Assembly: GCA_011754535.1 (NCBI GenBank)
Contig: JAAQVN010000001.1
Location: forward strand, 3,472,001-3,536,000
Reading direction: 5' to 3'
Origin: Enterobacter asburiae
Lineage (GTDB): Bacteria; Pseudomonadota; Gammaproteobacteria; Enterobacterales; Enterobacteriaceae
DNA length: 64,000 nt
The notes beneath the pieces are model-generated. The model saw only the letters and a program-made list of their open reading frames with translations. It was not told the DNA's origin and did no database searches. Below are positions 24,444-35,486 of this stretch, one piece after another. The translations under genes were made by a program, and so were the position numbers. The first letter of the stretch is position 1. Each line of letters begins with the position of its first letter.

Positions 24444-27400
24444 ATGGCGAATTTTTTCATCGATCGCCCCATTTTTGCCTGGGTGCTTGCCATCCTGTTG
24501 TGTCTGACAGGCGTCCTGGCGATTACTTCTCTTCCCGTTGAGCAATATCCCGATCTGGCACCGCCTAACGTGCGTGTCACCGCCAACTATCCCGGCGCTT
24601 CCGCACAAACGCTGGAAAACACCGTGACGCAGGTTATCGAGCAGAACATGACGGGTCTGGATAATCTGATGTACATGTCCTCCCAAAGCAGCGCCACGGG
24701 ACAGGCCACGGTCACCCTGAGCTTTGAGGCGGGCACCGACCCGGACGAAGCGGTGCAGCAGGTACAAAACCAGCTGCAGTCGGCCATGCGTAAGCTGCCC
24801 CAGGCGGTGCAGAACCAGGGGGTCACCGTGCGTAAAACCGGTGATACCAACATTCTGACTATCGCGTTTGTCTCCACCGATGGCTCAATGGATAAACAGG
24901 ACATTGCGGACTACGTCGCCAGTAATATTCAGGACCCGCTCAGCCGTATTAACGGCGTAGGGGATATCGACGCCTACGGTTCACAGTACTCAATGCGTAT
25001 CTGGCTCGATCCCAACAAGCTGAACAGCTATCAGATGACCGCAACCGACGTGACGGATGCCATCAAAGCCCAGAACGCCCAAATTGCCGTGGGGCAGCTG
25101 GGAGGCACGCCTTCGGTTGATAAACAGGCCCTGAATGCCACCATCAATTCGCAATCCCTGCTTCAGACGCCGGACCAGTTCCGCAACATCACCCTTCGCG
25201 TGAATCAGGACGGTTCAGAGGTGCGCCTGGGCGATGTCGCTAAGGTGGAAATGGGTGCGGAGAAATACGATTACCTGAGCCGCTTTAACGGCAATCCGGC
25301 CTCCGGTCTTGGGATCAAGCTGGCCTCCGGCGCGAACGAAATGGCGACGGCGAAGCTGGTGCTGGACCGTCTGGATGAGCTGTCGCAGTATTTCCCGCAC
25401 GGGCTGGAGTACAAAGTCGCCTATGAAACCACCTCCTTCGTTAAAGCCTCGATTGAGGATGTGGTGAAAACCCTGCTGGAAGCGATCGCACTGGTGTTCC
25501 TGGTCATGTACCTGTTCCTGCAAAACTTCCGCGCCACGCTGATCCCCACCATTGCCGTCCCGGTAGTGCTGCTGGGTACTTTTGCGGTGCTCTACGCGTT
25601 CGGCTACAGCATCAACACCCTGACGATGTTTGCCATGGTGCTGGCGATTGGCCTGCTGGTGGACGATGCCATCGTGGTCGTGGAAAACGTCGAGCGCATC
25701 ATGAGCGAAGAGGGGCTTTCCCCGCGTCAGGCCACACGCAAATCCATGGGGCAAATTCAGGGGGCGTTAGTCGGTATCGCGATGGTGCTGTCGGCGGTCT
25801 TTATCCCGATGGCCTTCTTTGGCGGTACAACCGGGGCAATTTACCGTCAGTTCTCAATTACCATCGTCTCGGCGATGGTGCTTTCCGTGCTGGTGGCGCT
25901 GATCCTCACCCCCGCGCTCTGTGCCACCCTCCTTAAGCCGCTGCACAAAGGGGAACATCACGGACAGAAAGGGTTCTTCGGCTGGTTTAACCGTATGTTC
26001 AACCGCAATGCCGAGCGGTATGAATCTGCCGTCGGTAAAGTGCTGCACCGCAGCCTGCGCTGGATGATGATTTACGTTGTGCTGCTGGGCGGCATGGTGT
26101 GGCTGTTTCTGCATCTTCCCACCTCGTTCCTGCCTCAGGAGGACCGGGGGATGTTCATCACCTCGGTGCAGCTCCCGAGCGGCTCCACGCAGCAGCAGAC
26201 GCTGAAGGTGGTCCAGAACGTGGAGCAGTACTTCTTCACCAAAGAGAAAGATAACGTTGTCTCGGTCTTCTCTACCGTCGGCTCCGGCCCGGGCGGGAAT
26301 GGGCAGAACGTCGCCCGCATGTTTGTCCGCCTGAAAGACTGGGACGAACGCGACGCCAGAACGGGAACTTCGTTCGCCATCATTGAACGGGCAACCAAAG
26401 CTTTTGCGGGCATTAAAGAGGCACGCGTTTTTGCCAGCAGTCCGCCCGCAATCAGCGGCCTGGGCAGTTCCGCCGGATTTGATATGGAGCTGCAGGATCA
26501 CGCCGGCGCGGGCCACTCGGCGCTGATGGCCGCGCGCGACAAGCTGTTAGAACTTGCAGGGAAAGATCCCGGCCTGACCCGCGTTCGTCACAACGGTCTT
26601 GACGACAGCCCGCAGCTTCAGGTGGATATTGACCAGCGTAAGGCGCAGGCGCTGGGCGTCTCGATCGACGATATCAACGACACCCTGCAAACCGCGTGGG
26701 GCTCAAGCTACGTAAATGACTTTATGGATCGCGGCCGCGTGAAAAAAGTGTATGTTCAGGCAGCCGCGCCTTTCCGCATGTTGCCGGATGACATTAACCG
26801 CTGGTTTGTACGCAATAATTCTGGCGGGATGGTACCCTTCTCCGCCTTTGCCACGTCGCGCTGGGAGAGCGGTTCGCCGCGCCTGGAGCGCTACAACGGC
26901 TATTCGGCAGTTGAAATCGTCGGGGAAGCCGCGCCGGGCGTCAGCACCGGTACCGCCATGGACACCATGGAAAAACTGGTGCAGCAGCTGCCCGCTGGTT
27001 TTGGTCTGGAATGGACGGCCATGTCTTACCAGGAGCGCCTCTCCGGGGCACAGGCGCCCGCGCTTTATGCGCTTTCTCTGCTGGTGGTCTTCCTCTGCCT
27101 TGCCGCGCTGTATGAGAGCTGGTCGGTTCCGTTCTCGGTCATGCTGGTGGTGCCGCTTGGGGTTATCGGTGCACTGCTGGCGACCTGGATGCGCGGCCTG
27201 GAGAACGACGTTTACTTCCAGGTGGGGCTACTCACGGTCATCGGCTTATCGGCGAAAAACGCCATTCTGATCGTAGAATTTGCCAACGAGATGAATGCTA
27301 AAGGCCACGAGCTGATGGCCGCCACGCTGCACGCCTGCCGTCAGCGCTTGCGTCCGATCCTGATGACCTCGCTGGCGTTTATTTTTGGCGTACTGCCGAT

Positions 27401-27557
27401 GGCAACCAGCACGGGTGCAGGCTCAAGCAGCCAGCATGCGGTGGGTACCGGCGTCATGGGGGGGATGATTTCGGCCACCATCCTGGCGATTTATTTTGTT
27501 CCGCTGTTCTTTGTGCTGGTGCGTCGTCGCTTCCCGCTCCGGGAGCGACAGGAATAA
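24444..27557 (+). CDS. acrD: RND multidrug efflux pump AcrD
   Basis: Inner-membrane proton-driven pump. The E. coli protein exports aminoglycosides and other hydrophilic drugs with AcrA and TolC. 1037 residues, the same size. RND architecture: one helix at the N-terminus ([16 protein letters not shown]), a large periplasmic loop, helices with [18 protein letters not shown] (the proton-relay Asp pair), a second periplasmic loop, and a C-terminal helix bundle. Position after narQ and the BaeR-type box support AcrD rather than AcrB. Confidence 0.96.
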   Translation: MANFFIDRPIFAWVLAILLCLTGVLAITSLPVEQYPDLAPPNVRVTANYPGASAQTLENTVTQVIEQNMTGLDNLMYMSSQSSATGQATVTLSFEAGTDPDEAVQQVQNQLQSAMRKLPQAVQNQGVTVRKTGDTNILTIAFVSTDGSMDKQDIADYVASNIQDPLSRINGVGDIDAYGSQYSMRIWLDPNKLNSYQMTATDVTDAIKAQNAQIAVGQLGGTPSVDKQALNATINSQSLLQTPDQFRNITLRVNQDGSEVRLGDVAKVEMGAEKYDYLSRFNGNPASGLGIKLASGANEMATAKLVLDRLDELSQYFPHGLEYKVAYETTSFVKASIEDVVKTLLEAIALVFLVMYLFLQNFRATLIPTIAVPVVLLGTFAVLYAFGYSINTLTMFAMVLAIGLLVDDAIVVVENVERIMSEEGLSPRQATRKSMGQIQGALVGIAMVLSAVFIPMAFFGGTTGAIYRQFSITIVSAMVLSVLVALILTPALCATLLKPLHKGEHHGQKGFFGWFNRMFNRNAERYESAVGKVLHRSLRWMMIYVVLLGGMVWLFLHLPTSFLPQEDRGMFITSVQLPSGSTQQQTLKVVQNVEQYFFTKEKDNVVSVFSTVGSGPGGNGQNVARMFVRLKDWDERDARTGTSFAIIERATKAFAGIKEARVFASSPPAISGLGSSAGFDMELQDHAGAGHSALMAARDKLLELAGKDPGLTRVRHNGLDDSPQLQVDIDQRKAQALGVSIDDINDTLQTAWGSSYVNDFMDRGRVKKVYVQAAAPFRMLPDDINRWFVRNNSGGMVPFSAFATSRWESGSPRLERYNGYSAVEIVGEAAPGVSTGTAMDTMEKLVQQLPAGFGLEWTAMSYQERLSGAQAPALYALSLLVVFLCLAALYESWSVPFSVMLVVPLGVIGALLATWMRGLENDVYFQVGLLTVIGLSAKNAILIVEFANEMNAKGHELMAATLHACRQRLRPILMTSLAFIFGVLPMATSTGAGSSSQHAVGTGVMGGMISATILAIYFVPLFFVLVRRRFPLRERQE

Positions 27558-27568
27558 CCCGCAGCCAT

Positions 27569-27599
27569 AAAAAAGGCGGCTTTATCGGCCGCCTTTTTA
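27569..27599. terminator. Terminator after acrD
   Basis: AAAAAAGGCGGC / GCCGCCTTTTT stem with a short loop just after the acrD stop. The A run on the left could also serve transcripts arriving from ypfM on the other strand. Confidence 0.88.
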
Positions 27600-27665
27600 T
27601 TGTGTGATTAATTCACACTATGGTTATTTTACTTATTTTAGTGCTCTTGCAATTCTTACTGAATG

Positions 27666-27725
27666 TCATTTACGAAGCATGCCTTCGATAAAATCTTTCC
27701 AGTTCCCCAGTTCACGTTCAATCAT
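27666..27725 (-). CDS. ypfM: Small protein YpfM (19 residues)
   Basis: Reads MIERELGNWKDFIEGMLRK, to my recollection identical to the E. coli small protein YpfM, whose function is not known to me. A strong GAGAGG ribosome site lies 5-6 bases before the ATG, and a good sigma-70 promoter (27751-27779) points at it. The peptide has no membrane segment and is amphipathic and charged. It is too short for ordinary ORF filters. It lies between acrD and yffB, as in E. coli. Confidence 0.9.
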   Translation of the reverse strand: MIERELGNWKDFIEGMLRK

Positions 27726-27750
27726 AACAACCTCTCTTATTATTATGCGC

Positions 27751-27779
27751 ATTCTACGAAAACGTATCATCATTGTGAA
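27751..27779 (-). promoter_or_regulatory. Sigma-70 promoter of ypfM
   Basis: On the minus strand TTCACA-N17-TAGAAT, with the ypfM ATG about 25 bases downstream of the -10. That leaves a leader of under 20 bases, just enough for the GAGAGG ribosome site. Confidence 0.6.
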
Positions 27780-28112
27780 GACTATTTAACCAATCGCTGC
27801 GATTGTACCCCGCCACCGCCGGGGATTTATGATAAATATGAACGGAGAACCTTAAATTTTGTGTGATGGGCAGCAATATTTTGAAATAACCCTGCGAACG
27901 GGTGAGTTCTATTTTACTCGCTGAGTTTATGGGGAATTTAAACCCTATGGACATCTATGCTTAAAGGGTGAAAGAATATTCAGCGTACAAGTGTGAGTTG
28001 AATTAAGATGAAGCGTAAATCCAGACAATTCCTGAATGTGTTATATTCCACTTAAGGATATATCTTCGAATTTATTGAACATTTAATCGCCATAAGAGCA
28101 AAAGGATTCAAC
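27780..28112. other. AT-rich intergenic region before yffB
   Basis: Between the ypfM promoter and yffB I see no coding frame with a ribosome site and no clear RNA gene. A TATATT near 28043 in TGTGTTATATTCC could be the -10 of yffB. The composition is markedly more AT-rich than the surrounding genes. Confidence 0.4.
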
Positions 28113-28469
28113 ATGGTTGTGATGTACGGCATTAAAAATTGCGACACCATCAAAAAAGCGCGCCGCTGGCTGGAGGCAAACCACGTGGAGTACCGCTTCC
28201 ACGATTACCGTGCCGACGGGCTTGATGCACAATTTCTGCATACCGCCATTAACGAACTGGGATGGGAAGCGCTGCTGAACACCCGCGGCACCACCTGGCG
28301 TAAGCTGGACGAATCCGTGCGCGCCAGCATCGTTGATGCCGACAGCGCGGCAAAGCTGATGCTCGATATGCCGGCAATTATCAAACGCCCATTGCTCTGC
28401 AAGCCAGGTCAGCCTATGCTGCTGGGTTTCAGTGAAACCCTTTATTCTGACTTTTTCGTTGAGGTGTAG
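28113..28469 (+). CDS. yffB: ArsC/Spx-family thioredoxin-fold protein YffB
   Basis: 118-residue ArsC-like protein of unconfirmed role, with a proposed glutathione-linked thiol function. The N-terminal [18 protein letters not shown] carries a single Cys in the position of the ArsC/Spx redox loop. IKRPLLCK near residue 90 is the family cis-Pro/substrate region. dapE starts three bases after its stop, so the two are cotranscribed. Confidence 0.93.
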   Translation: MVVMYGIKNCDTIKKARRWLEANHVEYRFHDYRADGLDAQFLHTAINELGWEALLNTRGTTWRKLDESVRASIVDADSAAKLMLDMPAIIKRPLLCKPGQPMLLGFSETLYSDFFVEV

Positions 28470-28472
28470 TGT

Positions 28473-29600
28473 ATGTCATGCCCGGTCATTGAGCTGACTC
28501 AACAGCTTATTCGCCGTCCTTCCCTTAGCCCGGACGACGCAGGTTGTCAGGCATTAATGATTGAGCGCCTGCGTGCCATCGGTTTTACCGTTGAGCGCAT
28601 GGATTTTGGCGATACCCAGAACTTCTGGGCGTGGCGTGGCCAGGGCGAAACGCTGGCCTTTGCCGGGCACACTGACGTCGTTCCCGCGGGTGACGCAGAT
28701 CGCTGGATTAACCCGCCGTTTGAGCCAACCATCCGCGATGGCATGCTCTTCGGTCGCGGCGCGGCGGACATGAAAGGCTCGCTGGCGGCGATGGTGGTGG
28801 CGGCAGAGCGCTTTGTGGCTCAGCATCCGAACCACAAAAACCGTCTCGCGTTTTTGATCACCTCCGATGAAGAAGCCAGCGCCCATAACGGTACCGTAAA
28901 GGTCGTTGAGGCGCTGATGGCGCGTAACGAGCGTCTCGACTACTGTCTGGTCGGCGAGCCGTCCAGTACCGAAGTGGTGGGTGATGTCGTCAAAAACGGT
29001 CGCCGCGGCTCGCTGACCTGTAACCTGACCATTCACGGCGTTCAGGGGCACGTGGCTTATCCACATCTGGCCGATAACCCGGTCCACCGCGCCGCGCCAA
29101 TGCTGAACGAACTGGTGGGCATCGAGTGGGATAAAGGCAACGAGTTCTTCCCGCCGACCAGCATGCAGATTGCAAACGTCAAGGCCGGGACCGGCAGCAA
29201 CAACGTGATCCCGGGGGACTTCTTCGTTCAGTTCAACTTCCGCTTCAGCACCGAACTGACCGACGAGACGATCAAAGCGCGCGTTGTCGCTCTGCTGGAA
29301 AAATACAACCTGCGCTACACCGTCGACTGGTGGCTTTCCGGCCAGCCGTTCCTGACGCAGCGCGGCAAGCTGGTGGATGCGGTAGTGAACGCCATCGAGC
29401 ACTATAATGAAATTAAGCCGCAGCTGCTGACGACGGGCGGCACCTCAGACGGACGCTTTATCGCCCGCATGGGTGCACAGGTTGTCGAACTGGGTCCGGT
29501 TAACGCGACGATTCACAAAATCAACGAGTGTGTGAACGCTGCCGATTTACAACTGCTGGCCCGCATGTATCAACGTACTATGGAGCAACTCGTCGCCTGA
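28473..29600 (+). CDS. dapE: Succinyl-diaminopimelate desuccinylase
   Basis: Zinc aminoacylase-type enzyme of the lysine/diaminopimelate pathway that removes succinate from N-succinyl-LL-diaminopimelate. 375 residues, as in E. coli. [13 protein letters not shown] (metal His and Asp), [14 protein letters not shown] (bridging Asp) and [12 protein letters not shown] (catalytic Glu) are the M20 motifs. Middle gene of yffB-dapE-ypfN. Confidence 0.98.
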   Translation: MSCPVIELTQQLIRRPSLSPDDAGCQALMIERLRAIGFTVERMDFGDTQNFWAWRGQGETLAFAGHTDVVPAGDADRWINPPFEPTIRDGMLFGRGAADMKGSLAAMVVAAERFVAQHPNHKNRLAFLITSDEEASAHNGTVKVVEALMARNERLDYCLVGEPSSTEVVGDVVKNGRRGSLTCNLTIHGVQGHVAYPHLADNPVHRAAPMLNELVGIEWDKGNEFFPPTSMQIANVKAGTGSNNVIPGDFFVQFNFRFSTELTDETIKARVVALLEKYNLRYTVDWWLSGQPFLTQRGKLVDAVVNAIEHYNEIKPQLLTTGGTSDGRFIARMGAQVVELGPVNATIHKINECVNAADLQLLARMYQRTMEQLVA

Positions 29601-29624
29601 CGAACGCTCAGAGAGGAATAGCGA

Positions 29625-29822
29625 ATGGATTGGCTTGCAAAGTACTGGTGGATTCTGGTTCTGGTGTTTCTGGTAGGCGTACTGCTTAACGTGATTAAAG
29701 ACCTTAAGCGCGTTGACCACAAAAAATTTCTCGCCAACAAACCGGATCTTCCGCCGCACCGGGATTTTAACGACAAGTGGGACGATGACGACGACTGGCC
29801 GAAGAAAGACCAGAAGAAGTAA
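29625..29822 (+). CDS. ypfN: UPF0370 small membrane protein YpfN
   Basis: 65 residues, one N-terminal membrane helix (about residues 6-26, [17 protein letters not shown]) followed by a charged, Asp/Lys-rich cytoplasmic tail. Function unknown. It starts 24 bases after dapE with AGAGAGGA as ribosome site. Confidence 0.93.
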   Translation: MDWLAKYWWILVLVFLVGVLLNVIKDLKRVDHKKFLANKPDLPPHRDFNDKWDDDDDWPKKDQKK

Positions 29823-29823
29823 T

Positions 29824-29901
29824 CCCCTCCCCCCTCGCCCCAGAGGGGCGAGGGGGCCATGTTCCCTCTCCCCTCTGGGGCGAGGGTTAGGGTGAGGGGA
29901 T
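29824..29901. repeat. GC-rich palindrome pair between ypfN and ypfH
   Basis: Two neighbouring inverted repeats: CTCGCCCC-AGA-GGGGCGAG, then a CCCTCTCCCCTCTGGGGCGAGGG unit, followed by GTTAGGGTGAGGGG. The GAGAGGG/GGTGAGGG words link it to the repeats at 10409 and 37593. Located between convergent genes, it may also end both transcripts. Confidence 0.7.
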
Positions 29902-29907
29902 AAGTGT

Positions 29908-30603
29908 TTATATAAATTCAATAATATCATCATCATTCGGCTTCCCGCCGCTGAGCGCTTCATCAAAGTAGTGTTTCGGCACGGTATAACGCAGATGGTC
30001 GAGCGCAAACTGCATGCTGCGGTCGTCAATCGCGTGGCCCAGATCGTCAACAATATCCAGCGTCACATCCCCGCCTTCGCGCACCAGCGCTTCCTGGGCT
30101 GCCACCGCATGCGAAAGCTCAATCACCCGGTCTTCGCCGCCGTGAATAAGATGGATAGTGGTCTGCGTGGTCGCGCTGGTCGGTAGCGTCGCGTAGCGCC
30201 CGTTAAACGCGATCACGCGTGAAGCCAGACCGGGCTGCGCTTTTACGCTTTCCAGCGACATGATTGACCCCTGAGAGAAACCAATCAGCGCCGTTGCGTC
30301 AGCGCCTACGCCGCTCTGCTGCTGCCAGTAGCGTACGATGTCGATAAACGTGGGCATAATGGCATCAATGCGCGCCTGACGGTTCTCTTCCGTCACGCCC
30401 TGAACCGCGAACCACTGCCGTCCGTTCGGGCCGCACGGCTCCACGCCGCCGATGCTGACAATTAGCGCTTCCGGGAACACGGGGGCAAACCAGCGGCCAA
30501 TCTGCCCCATGTTAACGGCATTATCGCCCACACCATGAAACAGGAGCAGTAACTGTTTAGCCGGTTTGTCAGGGCTTTGAACAACAAAATGGTCGTGTTT
30601 CAT
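29908..30603 (-). CDS. ypfH: Esterase YpfH (alpha/beta hydrolase)
   Basis: Cytoplasmic carboxylesterase of the phospholipase/carboxylesterase family. From MKHDHF (ATG at 30603) it has 231 residues, as in E. coli; the upstream 20-codon extension is not conserved. LLLLFHGVGDN is the oxyanion region, GFSQGSIM carries the nucleophile Ser, IHGGEDRVI the Asp and DLGHAID the His. Followed downstream by the repeat region. Confidence 0.94.
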   Translation of the reverse strand: MKHDHFVVQSPDKPAKQLLLLFHGVGDNAVNMGQIGRWFAPVFPEALIVSIGGVEPCGPNGRQWFAVQGVTEENRQARIDAIMPTFIDIVRYWQQQSGVGADATALIGFSQGSIMSLESVKAQPGLASRVIAFNGRYATLPTSATTQTTIHLIHGGEDRVIELSHAVAAQEALVREGGDVTLDIVDDLGHAIDDRSMQFALDHLRYTVPKHYFDEALSGGKPNDDDIIEFI

Positions 30604-30676
30604 GGCGGTCTCCTTAATTGATGAGCAGGATTTTACGCCTCTGCGGGGTAATGACCATGCCACTTTACTGAAGAAG

Positions 30677-32623
30677 TCATTGAAAAAATTGCCATTGCAA
30701 AATGTCTGCTTTCAACCGCTGGCAGCGGGAATAGTCAAGGCTCTCAAGCGCTTGTGCAGCTTCACTCCGCAGCTTAGCCAGCAACGCTTTTCGTCCCGTC
30801 TCGTCCGTCTTTCCCTCGATTTTCCCGCGCAGCGCCGGGAGCGGCATGTCTGTGGTTAACACCAGCCGCGTCAGCGCGGCAACCGAGGTTGAAAATGCCC
30901 GGTGCGCAAAGGCAAACCCCGCCAGCTCCAGCCAGTCGTCACTATTAAGGGTAGCTTCCCAGGCATCGCTTACCGGGATCTTTTCGCCGTCCCGGGCCGA
31001 CAGGACGCGCATATCGCGACACAAGCGCTGATGTTCCTGCGCGCACAGCCGGTGCCCGGCCTCGCTCTGCGGCAGTATGGCCATCGCCGTGTAGCACCCG
31101 CTGCTGGCTTCCCGATGGCTGCCCATTCGCACCAGCACAAAGCCGCACTGCTGCCAGAAACGCCACAGCTCGTCGGTATAGCCAAAACTGACCGAGAGAT
31201 AATCTTCACCGCTGGCGCTGTGAATAAGCCGCTGGCCGATGCCTTCCCGTTGACGGTGGGGATGTACCGCAATGCGGCTAATCCGTCGCCCCTTCAGCGT
31301 CGCCGCGAGTGGCGATCCGCCGTGCGCCGCCAGCGACTGCGCCACAAGGTTCCCGCGTGGACGACGAAAGCCCGCCCACACCGCGCGGCTCAGCTCAGGA
31401 GGCAATCCCCCCTCTTCCACCAGCCAGAGCGCGCCAGCGATATCCACACCCGCGTGTGCAACCGCAAAGTGCTGGCCAGGTGCGTCCATCATCCGACGTA
31501 AATCGAGCGGAGACGTCCGGTAGTGCGCGGCACACAGCAGTTCATACACGCTTGCCACGCGTGCCGGGTCGCTCTCCCACATCCGCGGCTCCAGCGTCCG
31601 TAAACGCACCTCACCTTCCGGCTTGCTGTCAATAAGCGCATCGTCAAACAGCAGCGTATTCCCGACTATCCGCTCAAGCGGACACCCGGCTGCCCAGCGA
31701 ATGGGGGTGGATAAGGTATAGCGCCGCAGCCCGCTGAACCGGGCGCAGAACTTGAGCAGAAACCCTCTGCCCGTGCCTTCATAACCCTGGACCGTGGTGG
31801 TCAGCAGTACGCGGGGAAAGCGCGCCACCAGCTTGTCCAGCAGCGGGCCAGGGATGGCGGCGGCTTCATCAACAATCAGCCAGTCGGCTTCTGTCGCGGA
31901 GGCCAGCAGCGCATCCGGGGCCATAAAGTGAAAACGCTCGCCGGCGAAGCGCGCAATAACATCCGTTGCCCCTTTTGCCGGTGCCGTCACCACTGCATTT
32001 CCGTGGATGCCGTTGAGCAGCATCCCCGCCAGGGCTGACTTTCCGCGTCCGCGCGGTGCCGTCACGGCAGCGACGCCCGAAGGCATGGCCAGAAGCGCGT
32101 CGAGGATCTCCGCCTGCTCGCGCTGCGGCTCGCCGCTGGCAGGCTGCCAGGCGGGAAGCTCCGGCGCAGCGGGAAGAGAGAGAGGACGATGCTGTTGCCA
32201 GACGATCGCATCCGCATCGGCGGCAAGCGTCCGGCAAAAATGGTGAACGAAGTGCGGGGTGGCGATCGGCTCCGCGCTGTCGCTCCAGCGTACGGAATCG
32301 CCGTCGGGCCTGTCGGCCCACTCTGAGAGCGGGGGCACCAGCAGCACCAGCAGGCTACCGGCACGCAGCGTCCCGCTGAGCGCGGCAAAGGCTGAAACGT
32401 CAAACCCGGCACGCGCGTCAAAAACGGCGTGAAGGTATTCGCGGCCCAGCAGTCCGCTAACGGCTTTAGAGGGATTGTCATCCAGCCACAGCCAGTCTCC
32501 CGGCAAGGCATCACGCAGGCCAACCGCCTGGCTGAACGTCCACTGTTCATCACCCGTGAGCACCACCAGACGGCGGTGCCCGGTACGCTCAAGCTCGCGC
32601 GTCAGATGTTCAAACGACACCAT
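30677..32623 (-). CDS. tmcA: tRNA(Met) cytidine acetyltransferase TmcA
   Basis: Makes N4-acetylcytidine at the wobble base of elongator tRNA-Met, using acetyl-CoA and ATP. About 648 residues. An N-terminal unknown domain is followed by a helicase-like ATPase with Walker A APRGRGKSALAG (about 190-201) and DEAAAIP, then a GNAT domain with IAVHPHRQREGIGQRLI and a tRNA-binding C-terminus. The ATG at 32623 overlaps the ypfJ stop (TGATG); a GTG one codon earlier is possible. Confidence 0.95.
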   Translation of the reverse strand: MVSFEHLTRELERTGHRRLVVLTGDEQWTFSQAVGLRDALPGDWLWLDDNPSKAVSGLLGREYLHAVFDARAGFDVSAFAALSGTLRAGSLLVLLVPPLSEWADRPDGDSVRWSDSAEPIATPHFVHHFCRTLAADADAIVWQQHRPLSLPAAPELPAWQPASGEPQREQAEILDALLAMPSGVAAVTAPRGRGKSALAGMLLNGIHGNAVVTAPAKGATDVIARFAGERFHFMAPDALLASATEADWLIVDEAAAIPGPLLDKLVARFPRVLLTTTVQGYEGTGRGFLLKFCARFSGLRRYTLSTPIRWAAGCPLERIVGNTLLFDDALIDSKPEGEVRLRTLEPRMWESDPARVASVYELLCAAHYRTSPLDLRRMMDAPGQHFAVAHAGVDIAGALWLVEEGGLPPELSRAVWAGFRRPRGNLVAQSLAAHGGSPLAATLKGRRISRIAVHPHRQREGIGQRLIHSASGEDYLSVSFGYTDELWRFWQQCGFVLVRMGSHREASSGCYTAMAILPQSEAGHRLCAQEHQRLCRDMRVLSARDGEKIPVSDAWEATLNSDDWLELAGFAFAHRAFSTSVAALTRLVLTTDMPLPALRGKIEGKTDETGRKALLAKLRSEAAQALESLDYSRCQRLKADILQWQFFQ

Positions 32624-33492
32624 CACATGGCTTTGCCGAAGGTATTACACTGGGCCGGATCGCCGCTGTCAAAGCCGCGCTTGAACCAGCTGTAGCGCTG
32701 CTGCGACGTACCGTGAGTGAAGCTGTCCGGCACGACATGACCCTGGCTCTGCTGCTGTAAACGGTCGTCGCCGATAGCCTCAGCCGCGTTTAATGCCTCT
32801 TCTAGATCGCCGGATTCCAGCACGCCCTGCTGCTGCATGCTGTGGCCCCAGACGCCCGCAAAACAGTCCGCCTGCAGTTCCATTTTGACGGAAAGGCGGT
32901 TCACTTCAGCCTGAGATGCATTCTGCTGAAGCTGGCGCACTTTGGGCTCAATCCCCAGCAGCTTTTGCACGTGATGGCCGACTTCATGCGCGATAACGTA
33001 GCCCTGGGCAAAATCACCGTCAGCGCCAAGCTTGCTTTTCATGTCATCGTAAAAAGAGAGATCGATATAGACGGTGCCGTCTGCCGGGCAGTAGAACGGC
33101 CCCATCACAGATTGCCCGGTACCGCATCCGGTGCGGGTTGCGCCCCGGTACATCACCAGCTTCGGCTGCTGATAGGTGCGCCCCATCTTCTCAAACTGCT
33201 GACTCCATGTGTCTTCAGTTGTGGCGAGAATAACGGAGGTAAATTTGGCCGCTTCATCTTCATTCGGGCTGATGGAGCGCGGAGATTGTTGCTGCTGTTG
33301 CAGCGGTTGACCGGTCATCAGACCGGTGAGATCGACGCCGTAATAGCCCGCGACCAGCACCACAATCAGCAGGATGATACCGCCCTTGCCGCTGGGTAAG
33401 CGGAAGCCGGGCCCGCCCATTGAAGGGCCGCCACCACCATCACCGCGTCTGTCTTCTACATTGTCACTTTCACGACGCCCTTGCCAGCGCAT
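32623..33492 (-). CDS. ypfJ: Putative zinc metallopeptidase YpfJ
   Basis: Neutral zinc metallopeptidase family protein. From [10 protein letters not shown] (ATG at 33492) it has 289 residues. A hydrophobic segment at about 35-52 ([16 protein letters not shown]) follows a Gly-rich N-terminus and anchors it with the bulk probably outside. Zinc motif HEVGHH in [11 protein letters not shown], with a second Glu in [10 protein letters not shown]. Translationally coupled to tmcA, although no functional link is known to me. Confidence 0.93.
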   Translation of the reverse strand: MRWQGRRESDNVEDRRGDGGGGPSMGGPGFRLPSGKGGIILLIVVLVAGYYGVDLTGLMTGQPLQQQQQSPRSISPNEDEAAKFTSVILATTEDTWSQQFEKMGRTYQQPKLVMYRGATRTGCGTGQSVMGPFYCPADGTVYIDLSFYDDMKSKLGADGDFAQGYVIAHEVGHHVQKLLGIEPKVRQLQQNASQAEVNRLSVKMELQADCFAGVWGHSMQQQGVLESGDLEEALNAAEAIGDDRLQQQSQGHVVPDSFTHGTSQQRYSWFKRGFDSGDPAQCNTFGKAM

Positions 33493-33575
33493 AACCACCT
33501 CGAACTATTCCATTAATAATAGCTATGATCGTAGGCGGTTAACGGCAAGATTACCATAGGAAACAAAGGTAAGAC

Positions 33576-33601
33576 GCCAAAGGATGCGAACATCCTTTGG
33601 C
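33576..33601 (-). terminator. Hairpin terminator after purC
   Basis: Perfect 11-base stem GCCAAAGGATG / CATCCTTTGGC with a CGAA loop (UUCG on the purC strand). The following T run is short (GTCTTACC), so it is a weaker terminator or an mRNA 3' stabiliser. Confidence 0.6.
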
Positions 33602-33612
33602 AACAGAGGGAC

Positions 33613-34326
33613 TTAGTCGAGCTTAACGCCTAAACGGTGAGCAACCGCTTCGTACGCTTCAATCAGGCCACCCAGGCTCTGACGGAAACGGTCTTTGTCC
33701 ATTTTATCCAGGGTTTCTTTATCCCACAGGCGGCTGCCGTCCGGGGAGAACTCATCACCCAGCACCACTTCACCTTTGAACAGACCAAACTCCAGCTTGA
33801 AGTCGACGAGGATCAGGCCCGCGTCATCAAACAGCTTTTTCAGCACGTCGTTGGCTTTGTAGGTCAGTTCCTGCATGCGCGCCAGGTTCTCTTTGCTCAC
33901 CCAGCCGAAGGTTTCGCAGTAGGATTCGTTGACCATCGGATCGTGCATAGCATCGTTTTTCAGGAACAGGTCGAACAGCGGTGGATTCAGTTCGATACCT
34001 TCTTCAATGCCCAGACGCTTCACCAGGGAGCCTGCCGCACGGTTACGAATCACGCACTCAACCGGAACCATATCCAGTTTTTTCACCAGACATTCCGTAT
34101 CGGACAGCAACGCTTCCATCTGGGTCGGGATACCCGCTTCGGCCAGTTTGGTCATAATGAAGTGGTTGAACTTGTTGTTCACCATGCCTTTACGATCGAA
34201 CTGCTCAATGCGTGCGCCATCCCCTGCTGACGTATCATTGCGGAACTCGAGCACCAACAGATCCGGGTTCTCCGTGCTGTATACGGTCTTCGCTTTGCCA
34301 CGATACAACTCAGCTTGCTTCTGCAT
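33613..34326 (-). CDS. purC: SAICAR synthetase
   Basis: Purine-pathway enzyme joining CAIR and aspartate with ATP. 237 residues from the ATG at 34326. The ribosome site AGGAG stands eight bases before it but only two before the ATG two codons further up, which decides the start. YRGKAKTVY at the N-terminus is the ATP loop, and [13 protein letters not shown] and [12 protein letters not shown] are family motifs. Preceded by a PurR box. Confidence 0.98.
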   Translation of the reverse strand: MQKQAELYRGKAKTVYSTENPDLLVLEFRNDTSAGDGARIEQFDRKGMVNNKFNHFIMTKLAEAGIPTQMEALLSDTECLVKKLDMVPVECVIRNRAAGSLVKRLGIEEGIELNPPLFDLFLKNDAMHDPMVNESYCETFGWVSKENLARMQELTYKANDVLKKLFDDAGLILVDFKLEFGLFKGEVVLGDEFSPDGSRLWDKETLDKMDKDRFRQSLGGLIEAYEAVAHRLGVKLD

Positions 34327-34378
34327 CTTCATTACTCCTGGTGTGATAATTTGTGTTCAAAACCGGGTATATTATGCC

Positions 34379-34394
34379 ACGCACACGTTTGCGT
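34379..34394. promoter_or_regulatory. PurR box of purC
   Basis: ACGCACACGTTTGCGT differs from the PurR consensus ACGCAAACGTTTGCGT at one base. It lies about 55 bases upstream of the purC ATG, next to a CATAATATAC -10-like element, so bound PurR with hypoxanthine or guanine would block the promoter. Confidence 0.8.
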
Positions 34395-34406
34395 AGCACG
34401 AAAATA

Positions 34407-34432
34407 AAAAGGGCGGGATTAACCCGCCCTCG
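34407..34432 (-). terminator. Terminator after bamC
   Basis: AGGGCGGG / CCCGCCCT stem with a 5-base loop and a TTTTTATTT tail on the minus strand. It separates bamC-dapA from PurR-controlled purC. Confidence 0.88.
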
Positions 34433-34435
34433 TAT

Positions 34436-35470
34436 TTATTTGCTGAATGCCGCCTGGAACACAGCAACCAGCGCATCGTTCTGCGCCTGGGTCAGCGTGT
34501 GACCTTTTGGATCGATAAACTGCAGACTGCTGCGGTTATCAAGGTCGCCTACCTGAATCTTGTAGTCACCGGAAGCAAGCTGAGGATCTTTGGCGCCCAG
34601 CTCCTGCCATGCGCTGTCGGACAGCGGCTTATAGGTCGCCGTCATGCTACCGGTTGAACGGGTGCTGTCGGTCACTTTCATGCCCACTTTTTCCAGCGTC
34701 GCCGGCAGACGCTGCCAGGTCTGGTTAAACGGTGCACGCACCACCAGCATTGGCAGGCCGGTATCATCCGCGCCGCTCTGAACGTCGTAAGTGACGCCGT
34801 TACGGTTCTGCGCGGCGTTGGCGGCATCGGTAGCGGTCTTATCCAGACCTGCGGCAATCACGTTCAGCATTTCAGTGCTGTAACGCTGCATAGAGGCGGC
34901 ATCCGCAACCGGTTTACCCGCCTGCTCCAGGTTCAACAGCTTAACGTTAACCGCCTGCTGGTAACCCTGTGGTTTCACGGAGACCTGATAGCGTCCACGG
35001 TACTGCTGATCTTCATCAAGACGGTTCCACTCGATCCAGTCGGTGGTTAACGTCTGGCTGGCGTCATCACGTTTATCAATGGTGTAGTTCTTCGCCTGAA
35101 TAACGCTGACCACCTGTGGCCACAGATTGCTTCCGCGCGCGCTTTCAACCAGCAGAGAGGCCGTATCACCGGTAAACTGGGTACGCGCACCGCTCACCAG
35201 CGCCAGAGGCTGAGCTGGCGGACGAATATCAAGCGCTTTACCGACCAGACCACTGCCGTTGGTCACGGGGATATTATAATCGCCGTTTTGAATCGGCAGG
35301 ATCATACCAGCCGGTGCATGAAGTTCAGCAAGCGGGGTCGCATCCAGATAGGATTCATCACCGCTCACCTGGCGCTTGTAGCGCGAGTCTGAACTACAGG
35401 CAGCGAGCAGCATAACAAGCGAAACACTCGCAACCTTCGCCAGGCGCGACTTCTGTACTGAATAAGCCAT
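34436..35470 (-). CDS. bamC: Outer-membrane assembly lipoprotein BamC
   Basis: Lipoprotein subunit of the beta-barrel assembly machine BamABCDE. 344 residues from the ATG at 35470; a TTG one codon earlier is not the start. The lipobox LLAACSS predicts lipidation at Cys25. A flexible N-terminal stretch that binds BamD is followed by two helix-grip domains. It begins 16 bases after dapA, forming the conserved dapA-bamC operon. Confidence 0.97.
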   Translation of the reverse strand: MAYSVQKSRLAKVASVSLVMLLAACSSDSRYKRQVSGDESYLDATPLAELHAPAGMILPIQNGDYNIPVTNGSGLVGKALDIRPPAQPLALVSGARTQFTGDTASLLVESARGSNLWPQVVSVIQAKNYTIDKRDDASQTLTTDWIEWNRLDEDQQYRGRYQVSVKPQGYQQAVNVKLLNLEQAGKPVADAASMQRYSTEMLNVIAAGLDKTATDAANAAQNRNGVTYDVQSGADDTGLPMLVVRAPFNQTWQRLPATLEKVGMKVTDSTRSTGSMTATYKPLSDSAWQELGAKDPQLASGDYKIQVGDLDNRSSLQFIDPKGHTLTQAQNDALVAVFQAAFSK

Positions 35471-35486
35471 CAAATCTCCCTAAACT

